Part shown: one piece after another, positions 54,756 to 63,202 of the stretch
How the letters are laid out: each line of letters starts with the position of its first letter
Numbering within the stretch: the stretch's first letter is position 1
DNA from: Campylobacter novaezeelandiae
GTDB lineage: Bacteria > Campylobacterota > Campylobacteria > Campylobacterales > Campylobacteraceae
Length of the DNA: 64,000 nucleotides
Direction of reading: 5' to 3'
Assembly (NCBI RefSeq): GCF_004323845.1
Contig: NZ_QPGR01000007.1
Location: forward strand, 1-64,000
Made by a program: the position numbers and the translations under genes
The notes under the pieces: model-generated
The model's input: the letters and a program-made list of their open reading frames with translations, nothing else
Told to the model about the DNA's origin: nothing
Database searches by the model: none

Positions 54756-55078
54756 CTCCTTTCTTTTAAAAAATCGTATAATAATTTAGAAAATCCAAGT
54801 CCGCCACTTAAAGCTTTACTCATAGCATCATTATACATAGACGAATAAATCTCGTCACTTGCATCTTTTCCAAAAAGCGAATTTTGATTTTTTAAAGAAA
54901 TATCAAGTACAGATTTAACCAAAAAAGCTTCAAAAGCATCTGTTTGCTCTTTTAAAGCTTGATCTTGATGTGTTTTTGCAATAACTTCATTGTCTTTTAC
55001 TCTAGCTTCAAAAGGTTTTTTTAAATCATAAATTTGACCTGACATATTATAAGTATTTAAGAAATTATCAATTTTCAT
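54752..55078 (-). CDS. flgJ: Rod-binding protein FlgJ, N-terminal domain only
   Basis: A 108-residue protein corresponding to the rod-capping half of FlgJ: EQTDAFEAFLVKSVLDISLKNQNSLFGKDASDEIYSSMYNDAMSKALSGGLGFSKLLYDFL. The muramidase domain found in enteric FlgJ is absent, as is normal in Campylobacter, so peptidoglycan must be opened by another enzyme. Its ATG overlaps the flgI stop by one base. Confidence 0.93.
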   Translation of the reverse strand: MKIDNFLNTYNMSGQIYDLKKPFEARVKDNEVIAKTHQDQALKEQTDAFEAFLVKSVLDISLKNQNSLFGKDASDEIYSSMYNDAMSKALSGGLGFSKLLYDFLKERS

Positions 55079-56124
55079 TATATAACCTCCAAATCAGCAT
55101 TAATAGCACCTGCTCTTTTTAAATTTTCCATAATGGCTATAATATCATTTGGACTAGCACCTAGCTTATTAAGCATTCTTGCTATATTTGCTACAGTTGT
55201 TTTTGAACTATTAATTCTTAAAGTATTAGAATTAGGATCAACAATTCCTCCATCTTTCATATCAATCTCATTACCAGCTAAAGCAGTAGAATTATTAGGA
55301 TCAATTTTAATAGTAATATCTTTATGAGTAATTAAAATAGGTTCAACTTCTACATCAACTCCAGCAATCACTGTGCCAGTTCTTTCATCAATGATAACTT
55401 TATTTTGTGGCGTATAAGCAATATCTTGTTCTAAAACTCTAGCCATAAATTCTACATTAGAAAGATCTTCTGGTTTGTTTAGTTTTATTGTTCTTGAATC
55501 AACAGCCTTTGCAACATTTTCTTCAAAAATAGTATTTAAAACTCTTTCTATATCATTAGCTGTTTTAAAATCTGCCGTTTTTAAGCTTAAAGTTAAATTA
55601 TTGCTTTCATTAAAATTTTGCGGAATTTCTCTTTCAACATTAGCCCCTCCCATTACAGTAGCAGCAGTGGAATGAGATCCTGCTCCTCCTGGTCTTGGAG
55701 CTAAGCCTCCTACAGATAAAGAACCTTGTGCTATGGCATAAATTTCTCCATCAATCCCTCTTAAAGCTGTAAGCAAAAGAGTTCCACCTTGCAAAGATTT
55801 AGCATCTCCTAATGATGAAACAGTTACATCAAGCTTATCTCCGCTTTTTGCAAAAGCAGGAAGTTTTGCAGTTACCATAACTGCTGCAGTATTTTTTGAT
55901 TTAATATCATTTGGATCAACTTTTATATTCATACCTTGCAAAAGATTTGAAACGGATTGAAGAGTAAATTTAGAACTTGTTCCATCTCCACTTCCATTTA
56001 ATCCAACAACTAAACCATAACCTATTAATTGGTTGTCTCTTACTCCAACGGTGTTGGCAATATCCTTAATTTGAACCGCAAAAGCACTAACAATAAAGAA
56101 TAAAAAAAACGCCAAAATTCTCAT
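55078..56124 (-). CDS. flgI: Flagellar P-ring protein FlgI
   Basis: A 348-residue periplasmic protein forming the P ring around the rod. A signal peptide (ILAFFLFFIVSAFA) is followed by VQIKDIANTVGVRDNQLIGYGLVVGLNGSGDGT, SLGDAKSLQGGTLLLTALRGIDGEIYAIAQGSLSVGG and the C-terminal MLNKLGASPNDIIAIMENLKRAGAINADLEVI, all typical. It is the first gene after a sigma-54 promoter and leads flgI-flgJ. Confidence 0.97.
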   Translation of the reverse strand: MRILAFFLFFIVSAFAVQIKDIANTVGVRDNQLIGYGLVVGLNGSGDGTSSKFTLQSVSNLLQGMNIKVDPNDIKSKNTAAVMVTAKLPAFAKSGDKLDVTVSSLGDAKSLQGGTLLLTALRGIDGEIYAIAQGSLSVGGLAPRPGGAGSHSTAATVMGGANVEREIPQNFNESNNLTLSLKTADFKTANDIERVLNTIFEENVAKAVDSRTIKLNKPEDLSNVEFMARVLEQDIAYTPQNKVIIDERTGTVIAGVDVEVEPILITHKDITIKIDPNNSTALAGNEIDMKDGGIVDPNSNTLRINSSKTTVANIARMLNKLGASPNDIIAIMENLKRAGAINADLEVI

Positions 56125-56162
56125 CGATTATTCCTTTAATCTATAACTTAATACAAAAACAA

Positions 56163-56179
56163 AGCAAGAAATGTTCCAA
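56163..56179 (-). promoter_or_regulatory. Sigma-54 promoter of flgI-flgJ
   Basis: On the minus strand TTGGAACATTTCTTGCTTTG contains GG (56176-56177) and GC (56164-56165) ten bases apart, nearly the same sequence as the flgB promoter at 34416. It is 38 bases upstream of the flgI start. Confidence 0.88.
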
Positions 56180-56292
56180 TTTTCCAAATATTGATAAAAA
56201 TAAAAATTACAATTTCTTGTATAAAAGAAACTAAAATCTATAAATTAAACTAATAAAATATTTAATATTCATATAAAAATTAATAAATTTAA

Positions 56293-57240
56293 CTAGTTTA
56301 AATCATAAAAATTCCCAGCATACAATATAAAAAGTCTCAAAGCTAAAACTCCAAGCATTACACAAAAAGAATTTAAGAGTATAAAATTTAATCTATAAGC
56401 GTGATTTTTTAAAGCAGTAATAGAAATAATACTAGGAATTACAACACCGCATCCAATTACTCCTATCCAAAAAATACAACTTAAAAAACTAAAATTTATA
56501 CTTATAATCGGAATAATATATCCTTTGCCTTGAAAATAAAGTCCCATAAAAAGAGCAAAAATTAATAACAACTCAATAGGAATCACCCTTAAATCTGCTG
56601 CTAAAAGATATTTAGATTTTTCCTCTAAAAGATCTTTTTTAAAAAACAAAATTCCAAAAAATATACAAGCTGCAATTCCACTTGATAAACCGCTTGTTAA
56701 AAATAAAACAGGCAAAATAGGACTATTATAAACAGGAAAACTTTCTATAGCAGAAAGTAAAAATCCTGTATAAACTCCAACTCCAACTCCCAAAATAAAG
56801 AGAATTCTTTCTATATAAATTAATTTTACTTCTAAAAAATCAAACATAAATTTAAAACTTTTTATAAAAAAACTAAAAAATGTTTTTTGTAAAAACTCTT
56901 TATAAATAGCAAGAGCATATATCACGCAAATTGGGGTATAAAAAAGTAAAAGCAAAACTCCTATAGACATAACTGATTTTAAATTATAATGAAATAAAAG
57001 CTGATAAAAATTCAAAGGATTACTAAGATCAAAAATGAGAACAATTAGCCCTATAATAATTGCTATAGGAGAAATAAGAATGCCTGATTTAATAAAAGCG
57101 ATATATGATTTTGCATTGCTCCATTTTAAACTAAGAGCTGTTAAAAGCGCACTTGAAGAAAGTCCTGCTAAAAATAAATAAATAGCTATTGGCCAATGCC
57201 AAATTTGATTTGTATTTTCTATGCCCCAAATTTCATTCAT
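56293..57240 (-). CDS. psrC: NrfD/PsrC-type membrane subunit of a molybdoenzyme
   Basis: A 315-residue integral membrane protein with about eight helices, beginning with GIENTNQIWHWPIAIYLFLAGLSSSALLTAL, the NrfD/PsrC start with its conserved Trp-Pro. It should oxidise menaquinol and pass electrons to the FeS subunit. It is third in an operon with the FeS and catalytic subunits, overlapping the former by eight bases. Polysulfide, thiosulfate and related reductases share this subunit type. Confidence 0.88.
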   Translation of the reverse strand: MNEIWGIENTNQIWHWPIAIYLFLAGLSSSALLTALSLKWSNAKSYIAFIKSGILISPIAIIIGLIVLIFDLSNPLNFYQLLFHYNLKSVMSIGVLLLLFYTPICVIYALAIYKEFLQKTFFSFFIKSFKFMFDFLEVKLIYIERILFILGVGVGVYTGFLLSAIESFPVYNSPILPVLFLTSGLSSGIAACIFFGILFFKKDLLEEKSKYLLAADLRVIPIELLLIFALFMGLYFQGKGYIIPIISINFSFLSCIFWIGVIGCGVVIPSIISITALKNHAYRLNFILLNSFCVMLGVLALRLFILYAGNFYDLN

Positions 57241-57802
57241 AATTTATTTCTCCTTTACTTGCAGCTATGATTAATAATTTTGGTTTTGTTTTAAGGTACT
57301 CTTTGTATCTAATGTAATTTTTTTTACTTAAAACACTATAGAGTGGATCATTGATATTTTCTAAGTCTCCAAAAATTAAAGCATCTGAAGGGCACACCCT
57401 AACACAAGCAGGCTCTCCATAAAATTTTAAATGAGTATCTTTACAAAAATTACATTTATTAGGAATTTTACTCTTAGGATCCAAAAATCTTGCATTATAA
57501 GGACAAGCTGCGATGCAATATAAACAACCCACACATTTATTTGCATCAATATCTACAATACCATTTTCATCTATAAAAGAAGCCTTTGTAGGACAACAAG
57601 CAACACAAGGAGCATTTTCACACATCTGGCAAGAATGTCTTTTTAAATCAAAAACTAAATTAGGAAAAATACCTTTAGGGCCCTTGATTTTAACCTGAAG
57701 CCTATAAAGGCCTTCAGGAACTGAATTTTCACTACGACAAGCTATAGTACAAGCTTGGCAGCCTATACATTTTTGAGTGTTAAAAATCATTGCGTATTTC
57801 AT
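57233..57802 (-). CDS. psrB: Four-cluster iron-sulfur subunit (PsrB/PhsB type)
   Basis: A 189-residue electron-transfer protein with four 4Fe-4S motifs: CIGCQACTIAC at the N-terminus, CQMCENAPCVACCPTKA, CVGCLYCIAACPYNA, and CNFC...CVRVCPSDA. This is the DMSO-reductase-family B subunit. It has no Tat signal of its own and would be carried out with the catalytic subunit. It lies nine bases after psrA. Confidence 0.92.
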   Translation of the reverse strand: MKYAMIFNTQKCIGCQACTIACRSENSVPEGLYRLQVKIKGPKGIFPNLVFDLKRHSCQMCENAPCVACCPTKASFIDENGIVDIDANKCVGCLYCIAACPYNARFLDPKSKIPNKCNFCKDTHLKFYGEPACVRVCPSDALIFGDLENINDPLYSVLSKKNYIRYKEYLKTKPKLLIIAASKGEINYE

Positions 57803-57811
57803 TATAAGCCT

Positions 57812-60061
57812 TTAAACTTTTTCTATGCTAACACCTATAGTATGAACATTGTTACCACACACTGGCGAAATATCATTTTTTAAAAGATAACTAGCACTTA
57901 TACCTTTTTTATTTATATGTCCAAAGCTAAAATAAGCAAAAATGGTATCTTCTCTAATACCTATAGTAGGCAAAACTTGTGCTATTACACTACCTACTTC
58001 ATTTGTGATTTTTATACTATCTCCTTTTTTTAAATTTAAATCATTGGCAATTTTTTGATTAATCCATACAGCATTATTATCCATCAAAGCATTAAGCCAA
58101 GGCACATTAACTGTATGTCCATTAGTATGTACAGCTACTTTTCCTTGTATAAAATAAAACTCATTTTCTTCTTTTAATTTTATTTTATTGTATGTTAAAG
58201 CTCCCCTTGCACAAGCTTTTTCCAATACCTCATCAAAAAGTTCTATTTTGCCACTTAAAGTCTGACACGCAAGCAAATCTTTAAATTCGCCATCTTCGTC
58301 TAAAAATTGCTTAGAATTAGGATATTTTTCTATAAATTTTTCAATACTTTCTTTATCTCTTGCCAATAACTCAATCCCATATTCTAATACTCCTTTATTT
58401 TTAAGTTCATATATAAATTCAGGATATTTAAAAGCTTGTTTCATTCTAAAATCTTCTATGTCTTTATAAGGAAAAAATTTATTTAAATTCATATAAGTAG
58501 CCAACTCTTTAAAAATTTGATTAGAAGCCTTTGTATCACCTATAGGATCAAGTACTTTCTGACGAACACTATAGCTTGGATATTTGCCTGCATTTGCCAA
58601 AAATTGTTCATCTCTTTCAAGATAGCTTGACTCAGGCAAAATCACATCTGCATACATCGCACTATCGCTTAAATATATATCAATGCAAACAAATAATTCA
58701 AGTTTTTTAAGAGCTGCTATTACTTCTTTTGCGTTATTGGCCGTTATGACCGGATTTGATCTTGAAATAAAAAGTCCAGAAATCGGATAAGGATCTTGAG
58801 TTAAAATAGTATTAAAAACTTTAGTATAAATTCCTCTTTTTTCTCCAATTTTGCTAAATTCTCCATCCTTAATATCAACCCCATCTATCCTTAAATCTTT
58901 TGGTTTAATAATCTTTGGTAAGACATTTTCAAAGATAGGTGCTACATTTTCTTTTGCAAATTTATTATAAATTTTTGCATTTTTCAAAAAATAAATTCCA
59001 CCTTTAGTTTCTATATTTCCAAGCAAAGTATTTGCAATGGCTATAGCTCTTCTAAATTCGATTTCTTCAGGAGTAAAAGTGCTTCTATGTCCATAATCTA
59101 CAATACAATGCGGAGAAAAAGAAGCGCATTCTCGTGCAAGCTCTTTAATCTTTTTAGCATCTATATCACATTCTTTAGTCATAAGTTCTGGGGTGTAATC
59201 TTTTATACTTTCTTTAAGCTTCTCAAACCCTATGGTGTATTTTTGAATAAATTTTTTATCATAAAGCTCTTCATAAATTAAAATATGAATAAATGCCAAC
59301 ATAAAAGCTACATCACTTGCTGGTTTTATAGGTATCCACTCATTTGCCTTTGAAGAAAGCATAGAAAAACGAGGATCTAAAGAAACTAATTTACAACCTT
59401 TTTCTAAGGCTTTATTTATAGCTCTTATATAACTAATAACCATACCCTCATAAATATTATGTCCAAAACTTAGTATAAATTTAGCATTAGCATAATCTCT
59501 TTCTAAAGAACTTGTTCCAAAAACACTTTTTAAAGCCACAGAATAAGCACTAGGACAGGTGTTTCCGTGATCAAAAATATTAGGCGATCCATAAGCATAA
59601 GCAAATTGATTTATAAATATAGACTCAGGACCTGATTTTGAGGCAAAGGCAACACTTTTAGCTCCATATTTTGATTTAATTTCATTTAGTTTTAAAGCAA
59701 TAAACTTATAAGCTTCTTCCCAGCTTATTTCTTTAAATTTTCCCTCACCTCTCTCTCCAATTCTTAATAAAGGTTTAACAAGACGCTTAGGATCTAAAAG
59801 CTGACTTACACCAGATCCACCCCTAGCGCAAATCTTTCCTTGAGTTGCTTTAGAATAAATATTTCCTTGTATAAAAAGTTTATTTTCTTTATCTACTCTT
59901 ACATCAATAAAACATCTTGAACTACACATTTCACAAATACTTTTAGTAAATTTTCTAGGAAATTTTAATTCTTTATCAAAAGCTCCCAAAACTCCAGGCA
60001 TATTTAATACAATAGGACTCAAACCCACACATTTCATAAAATTTCTTCTACAAGTATTCAT
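57812..60061 (-). CDS. psrA: Molybdopterin catalytic subunit, PsrA/PhsA-like (polysulfide or thiosulfate reductase)
   Basis: A 749-residue periplasmic oxidoreductase of the DMSO-reductase family. A twin-arginine signal (CRRNFMKCVGL) is followed by the 4Fe-4S site CEMCSSRCFIDVRV...GKICARGGSG. The likely molybdenum-ligand cysteine is in FDHGNTCPSAYSVAL, as in Psr/Phs enzymes. Guanine-dinucleotide-binding blocks (NPVITANNAKEV, LPESSYLERDEQF, AVHTNGHTVNVPWL) follow. The length is right for PsrA/PhsA and too short for TtrA or ArrA. Substrate is inferred; sulfur compounds are most likely. GGAG lies eight bases before ATG. Confidence 0.85.
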   Translation of the reverse strand: MNTCRRNFMKCVGLSPIVLNMPGVLGAFDKELKFPRKFTKSICEMCSSRCFIDVRVDKENKLFIQGNIYSKATQGKICARGGSGVSQLLDPKRLVKPLLRIGERGEGKFKEISWEEAYKFIALKLNEIKSKYGAKSVAFASKSGPESIFINQFAYAYGSPNIFDHGNTCPSAYSVALKSVFGTSSLERDYANAKFILSFGHNIYEGMVISYIRAINKALEKGCKLVSLDPRFSMLSSKANEWIPIKPASDVAFMLAFIHILIYEELYDKKFIQKYTIGFEKLKESIKDYTPELMTKECDIDAKKIKELARECASFSPHCIVDYGHRSTFTPEEIEFRRAIAIANTLLGNIETKGGIYFLKNAKIYNKFAKENVAPIFENVLPKIIKPKDLRIDGVDIKDGEFSKIGEKRGIYTKVFNTILTQDPYPISGLFISRSNPVITANNAKEVIAALKKLELFVCIDIYLSDSAMYADVILPESSYLERDEQFLANAGKYPSYSVRQKVLDPIGDTKASNQIFKELATYMNLNKFFPYKDIEDFRMKQAFKYPEFIYELKNKGVLEYGIELLARDKESIEKFIEKYPNSKQFLDEDGEFKDLLACQTLSGKIELFDEVLEKACARGALTYNKIKLKEENEFYFIQGKVAVHTNGHTVNVPWLNALMDNNAVWINQKIANDLNLKKGDSIKITNEVGSVIAQVLPTIGIREDTIFAYFSFGHINKKGISASYLLKNDISPVCGNNVHTIGVSIEKV

Positions 60062-60310
60062 GAAATATACTCCAAATTGTTTATAATTTATTTAATATTT
60101 ATAAAAGTATATTAATAATATCTTAAATATATATTAATATTTTGTTTAATTATTAGATAAAATATCTTTGATTATTTGGCATCATTTAATTCAATCAATT
60201 TTATCCATCAAAAATACCTAGCTATAAAAAATATTAAGAATGATGAAGAGATTTATAAATGAAAGTTTTAAAAAGTATTTAATTCTATTTTTAAAAATTT
60301 TTAATTTATT

Positions 60311-60330
60311 TTCAAGGATTATTCCTTGAA
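60311..60330 (-). terminator. Possible terminator of the carbonic anhydrase gene
   Basis: A perfect 8-bp stem TTCAAGGA/TCCTTGAA with loop TTAT includes the stop codon region of the gene. On the minus strand AT-rich sequence follows, with a five-T run only after 14 bases, so termination is plausible but not certain. Confidence 0.4.
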
Positions 60331-60954
60331 GTATTTAATTATCCTATTATTTAAAGGTTGCAAGGATCTTGCATTGTTTTCTAATAATTTTTGAAATTTC
60401 AAAATTTGAGATTTTGATAATTCCAAAGGATGCTCCATAACTATCCATTCTATACCTTCTGCATAAGGCTTGGTTGTCAAAGAACCTTTAAAATTAAAAT
60501 AGGATTTATTTTTAGGCAATAAATCTTTCAAATCTAAATTCAAATTTTTTTTAGAATTCTCCACATTAGTCAAAATTTGATTTAAAATTAAATTTTCCTT
60601 TCCTTCTTTAAACAAAACTCCTATTACTAAAATTTGATTTAAAGAATTTTTATGCACAAAATGAAGTTCCAAAGGATATCTAACGTTATTTATGGTATTT
60701 TCCGCAGGGATATGAAAATGAAATTCTTTTAAAGTAAATTCCAAACTATTAAAAATAATTTTATTAGAATCTAAGGTGTAAATTTTTAAAACATATTTAG
60801 TATTAATAATATTTTTAATCCCGCCACTATAAATAATACTCAAAGAATTATTTATTTTCTTACTTAAATTTTTATCAATATTGATAGGACTTTGATTAGA
60901 AGCATTTAACAAATTTAAACTCAAAAATATTAAAAAAATAATTATTTTAAACAT
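60319..60954 (-). CDS. cah: Alpha-carbonic anhydrase, lacking the N-terminal segment
   Basis: A 211-residue exported protein (signal FKIIIFLIFLSLNLLNA) with the alpha-class zinc histidines in EFHFHIPAE and ELHFVH and the fold core FKGSLTTKPYAEGIEWIVMEHPLELS. It should interconvert CO2 and bicarbonate in the periplasm. Usual enzymes have about 40 more residues between the signal and QSPINI, including a tryptophan-rich element and a cysteine; here QSPINI follows the signal almost at once. The usual TTPPC reads TTKPY, so the second disulfide cysteine is also gone. Activity may be altered. Confidence 0.88.
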   Translation of the reverse strand: MFKIIIFLIFLSLNLLNASNQSPINIDKNLSKKINNSLSIIYSGGIKNIINTKYVLKIYTLDSNKIIFNSLEFTLKEFHFHIPAENTINNVRYPLELHFVHKNSLNQILVIGVLFKEGKENLILNQILTNVENSKKNLNLDLKDLLPKNKSYFNFKGSLTTKPYAEGIEWIVMEHPLELSKSQILKFQKLLENNARSLQPLNNRIIKYFKE

Positions 60955-61049
60955 ATTAAACCTTTTTTAAATTTTTAAAATTATAAATATATTTATTAAA
61001 AATTAAATGAATTTCACCATATAAACTTAATTCCATTAATAAACAGAAT

Positions 61050-61670
61050 TCAAATAGTATAAAAACTAAGGCTTGTAGATCCGAATTTTTTTACTTTTAT
61101 TAAATTAAAAATACCTAAATTTTGTGGTGTTTTTACTAAAGAATAGTGTTCTATTATTATATAAACAATATGAGAAGTATTTAAATTTTTAATTAGCTCA
61201 TAAACTCTTTCATAAATTTCATCAAAACCATCTCTGATATTAAAAGGAGGATCAAAATAAAGTATCAATTCTTTTTTATTTAAATCACAAACCAAATCTG
61301 GTAAAATTTTAAAACTATCTCCTTGTAAAGCTATTATTTCACTACTTATATTTTTAGCATTTTCTAAAGCTATATGATAAGCTTTATAATCAAGCTCTAT
61401 GGCATAAGCTTTTAAAGCTTCATTACTTAAAGCTTCAGCGGCCATTAAAGCACTCCCGCCAAAAACTTCTATAAAGATCTTATCTCTTAAGATATCCCTT
61501 AAAACATTAAACACACAAGCTTTTACTATACTTTTTGTACTTCTTGTAGTACTTAAACTTGGTAAAAGAAGTTTTTTACCTTTAAATTTACCACTTTCAA
61601 TACTAGTATAAAGCTTCTTAGAATTTTTTCTTTTGAAATCTCTTTCTTTCAAATAAGCCTTACTCGTCAT
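61050..61670 (-). CDS. rsmD: 16S rRNA (guanine-966-N2)-methyltransferase RsmD
   Basis: A 206-residue methyltransferase. A basic N-terminus leads to GKKLLLPSLSTTRSTKSIVKACVFNVL, the RsmD entry motif. SAM motif I reads FIEVFGGSALMAAEALS, and the catalytic DPPF is in ELILYFDPPFNIRDGFDEIYERV. It overlaps the upstream gene by 11 bases. In C. jejuni its homologue lies directly beside flgI as I recall; here six kilobases of other genes separate them. Confidence 0.88.
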   Translation of the reverse strand: MTSKAYLKERDFKRKNSKKLYTSIESGKFKGKKLLLPSLSTTRSTKSIVKACVFNVLRDILRDKIFIEVFGGSALMAAEALSNEALKAYAIELDYKAYHIALENAKNISSEIIALQGDSFKILPDLVCDLNKKELILYFDPPFNIRDGFDEIYERVYELIKNLNTSHIVYIIIEHYSLVKTPQNLGIFNLIKVKKFGSTSLSFYTI

Positions 61671-62043
61671 TTAGAACTTGGATTAATTTATTTTTTAATT
61701 TTATAATAGATTTATCAATTTCTAATTGATAGCTTTTTTTAAATTCATTAGCTATTGTATCAATTTTAGCTTCTAAAATTCTTCTTTGTTCATCTGCGAT
61801 TTTTTGTGCAGCAAGTTTTAATGCTTGATCGAATTCTTTTAAAGAAGCAAAAAGTTCTTCTTTACTAAAAGGAATGCTTAAAAAAGGGGAGTTTTCATTG
61901 ATAATAAATAAAGGCTTAGAGCTTGGAATTTTTTCATCACAAATAATAAAATCACAATCTTTTTTCATAACCAAATAATCTTTTAAAAAAAGCTCTAAAG
62001 CTTTTTCTATGATAAGATCTCTGCATTCAAGAGAAATTTTCAT
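61660..62043 (-). CDS. Hypothetical protein
   Basis: A 127-residue acidic, helical soluble protein. Its first part (LIIEKALELFLKDYLVMKKDCDFIICDEKIPSSKPLFIINENSPFLSIPFSKEELFASL) has a Rossmann-like strand-helix alternation that could be an incomplete receiver-type or restriction-type domain. The second half is coiled coil (AAQKIADEQRRILEAKIDTIANEFKKSYQLEIDKSIIKLKNKLIQVL). I do not recognise a family. It overlaps its neighbours by four and 11 bases. Confidence 0.75.
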   Translation of the reverse strand: MKISLECRDLIIEKALELFLKDYLVMKKDCDFIICDEKIPSSKPLFIINENSPFLSIPFSKEELFASLKEFDQALKLAAQKIADEQRRILEAKIDTIANEFKKSYQLEIDKSIIKLKNKLIQVLNDE

Positions 62044-63110
62044 ATCAAAGTAACCTTTAAAGAATGGCTTTTTAGCGACTCTATTTTAACGCCTGCCATA
62101 AGAGCAAAAAATTCATAATGACTAATAATATAAAAATCATTAAATTCTCTACCGCTTGTTTGCATCAATTTTTTAGAACAAGAATCAAACATATAAAAAT
62201 CACTTGGTGTATCAACAACTAAAAAATCACACCCAGCATCATAAGCTTTAAGTATAATATCAGCTGCTATCTTATAAGAAAGCTCTTCATCTAAATTTAA
62301 AAATTCAAAACCTGAAGTTTTTAGATTTTTAGAAAAAGAAATAAATTTTGCTTCAAGCTTAGTGCTAAATTTAATATCCTTGCGAATAAATAAACCGATA
62401 TTAAAATCTTTAAAATTATATTTAATATCACTTGGCTCTTTAAATTCGCTACGAAAAGATTCTAAAATTATTTCCTTATTGTTCAAAAGGGTTTCATCAA
62501 AAAGTTTTGCTTTTAAAATTTCTTGCTTTAGAAAATCAATTGCTTGCTCTAAAGCTAAATTTTCAGTTTTTACATGATAAAAAATTCCCCTACTTTCATC
62601 TTTAATAATTTTTAAAAAACTCTCTTTTTTATCAGGATATTTTTTTATCATTTGCTCTACAAAATAAAAAAAAGAATCTCCAAGATAACTAGGTAAATAT
62701 TTTAAAATCTTACTTGTATAGTATAAATAATCATATTTTTCATAAATTTTTCTATCCTCTTCGCTGACTAGATGTGAAATGAGTTTAAAGCGATCATAAA
62801 AATCATCTTTATTGATAATAAGATCTTTAACAGCTCTTTTAGTGCTTAATGGTTCTATTTTAAGTTCATAACCTTCATTTTGTAATATTTTATTTAACGG
62901 GGTATTTAATTTAAAAGGTTTATTATTAATCAATACAAAAGCATTCTCATTTTTTTCAAATTCAAAATATATATCATCATCACTAATCTGCAAAAGTAAA
63001 TCATAAAAAGAAGCGAAATTTTCATAATTGTTATAAACATAAGGTTTATAATATGCTTCATAATCTTGTCTACTATCAAATCTAAAAATTCTAAGCTCTA
63101 AATCTTTCAT
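62040..63110 (-). CDS. Conserved hypothetical protein (epsilonproteobacterial)
   Basis: A 356-residue cytoplasmic protein. The N-terminal 85 residues (LELRIFRFDSRQDYEAYYKPYVYNNYENFASFYDLLLQI) look like a small ferredoxin-like or ubiquitin-like domain. The C-terminal part (IAADIILKAYDAGCDFLVVDTPSDFYMFDSCSKKLMQTSGREFNDFYIISHYEFFALMAGV) has the look of the CCG/HdrB-like region some Helicobacter and Campylobacter proteins carry, but the full cysteine motif is missing. No function is assigned. It is divergent from thiL. Confidence 0.75.
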   Translation of the reverse strand: MKDLELRIFRFDSRQDYEAYYKPYVYNNYENFASFYDLLLQISDDDIYFEFEKNENAFVLINNKPFKLNTPLNKILQNEGYELKIEPLSTKRAVKDLIINKDDFYDRFKLISHLVSEEDRKIYEKYDYLYYTSKILKYLPSYLGDSFFYFVEQMIKKYPDKKESFLKIIKDESRGIFYHVKTENLALEQAIDFLKQEILKAKLFDETLLNNKEIILESFRSEFKEPSDIKYNFKDFNIGLFIRKDIKFSTKLEAKFISFSKNLKTSGFEFLNLDEELSYKIAADIILKAYDAGCDFLVVDTPSDFYMFDSCSKKLMQTSGREFNDFYIISHYEFFALMAGVKIESLKSHSLKVTLI

Positions 63111-63202
63111 TCTAGTTTCCTTTTTTTAAATTATATAAAAATTTCTTAAAATATCTATAAAACAAAGTGTTATTTAAAATGAATTTTTATAAAATAAATA
63201 AC

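Noticed and set aside
60242..60331. 28-codon open frame between psrA and the carbonic anhydrase gene
   Set aside because: It is AT-driven (mostly Lys, Phe, Leu), ends within the anhydrase terminator and has no clear ribosome binding site.
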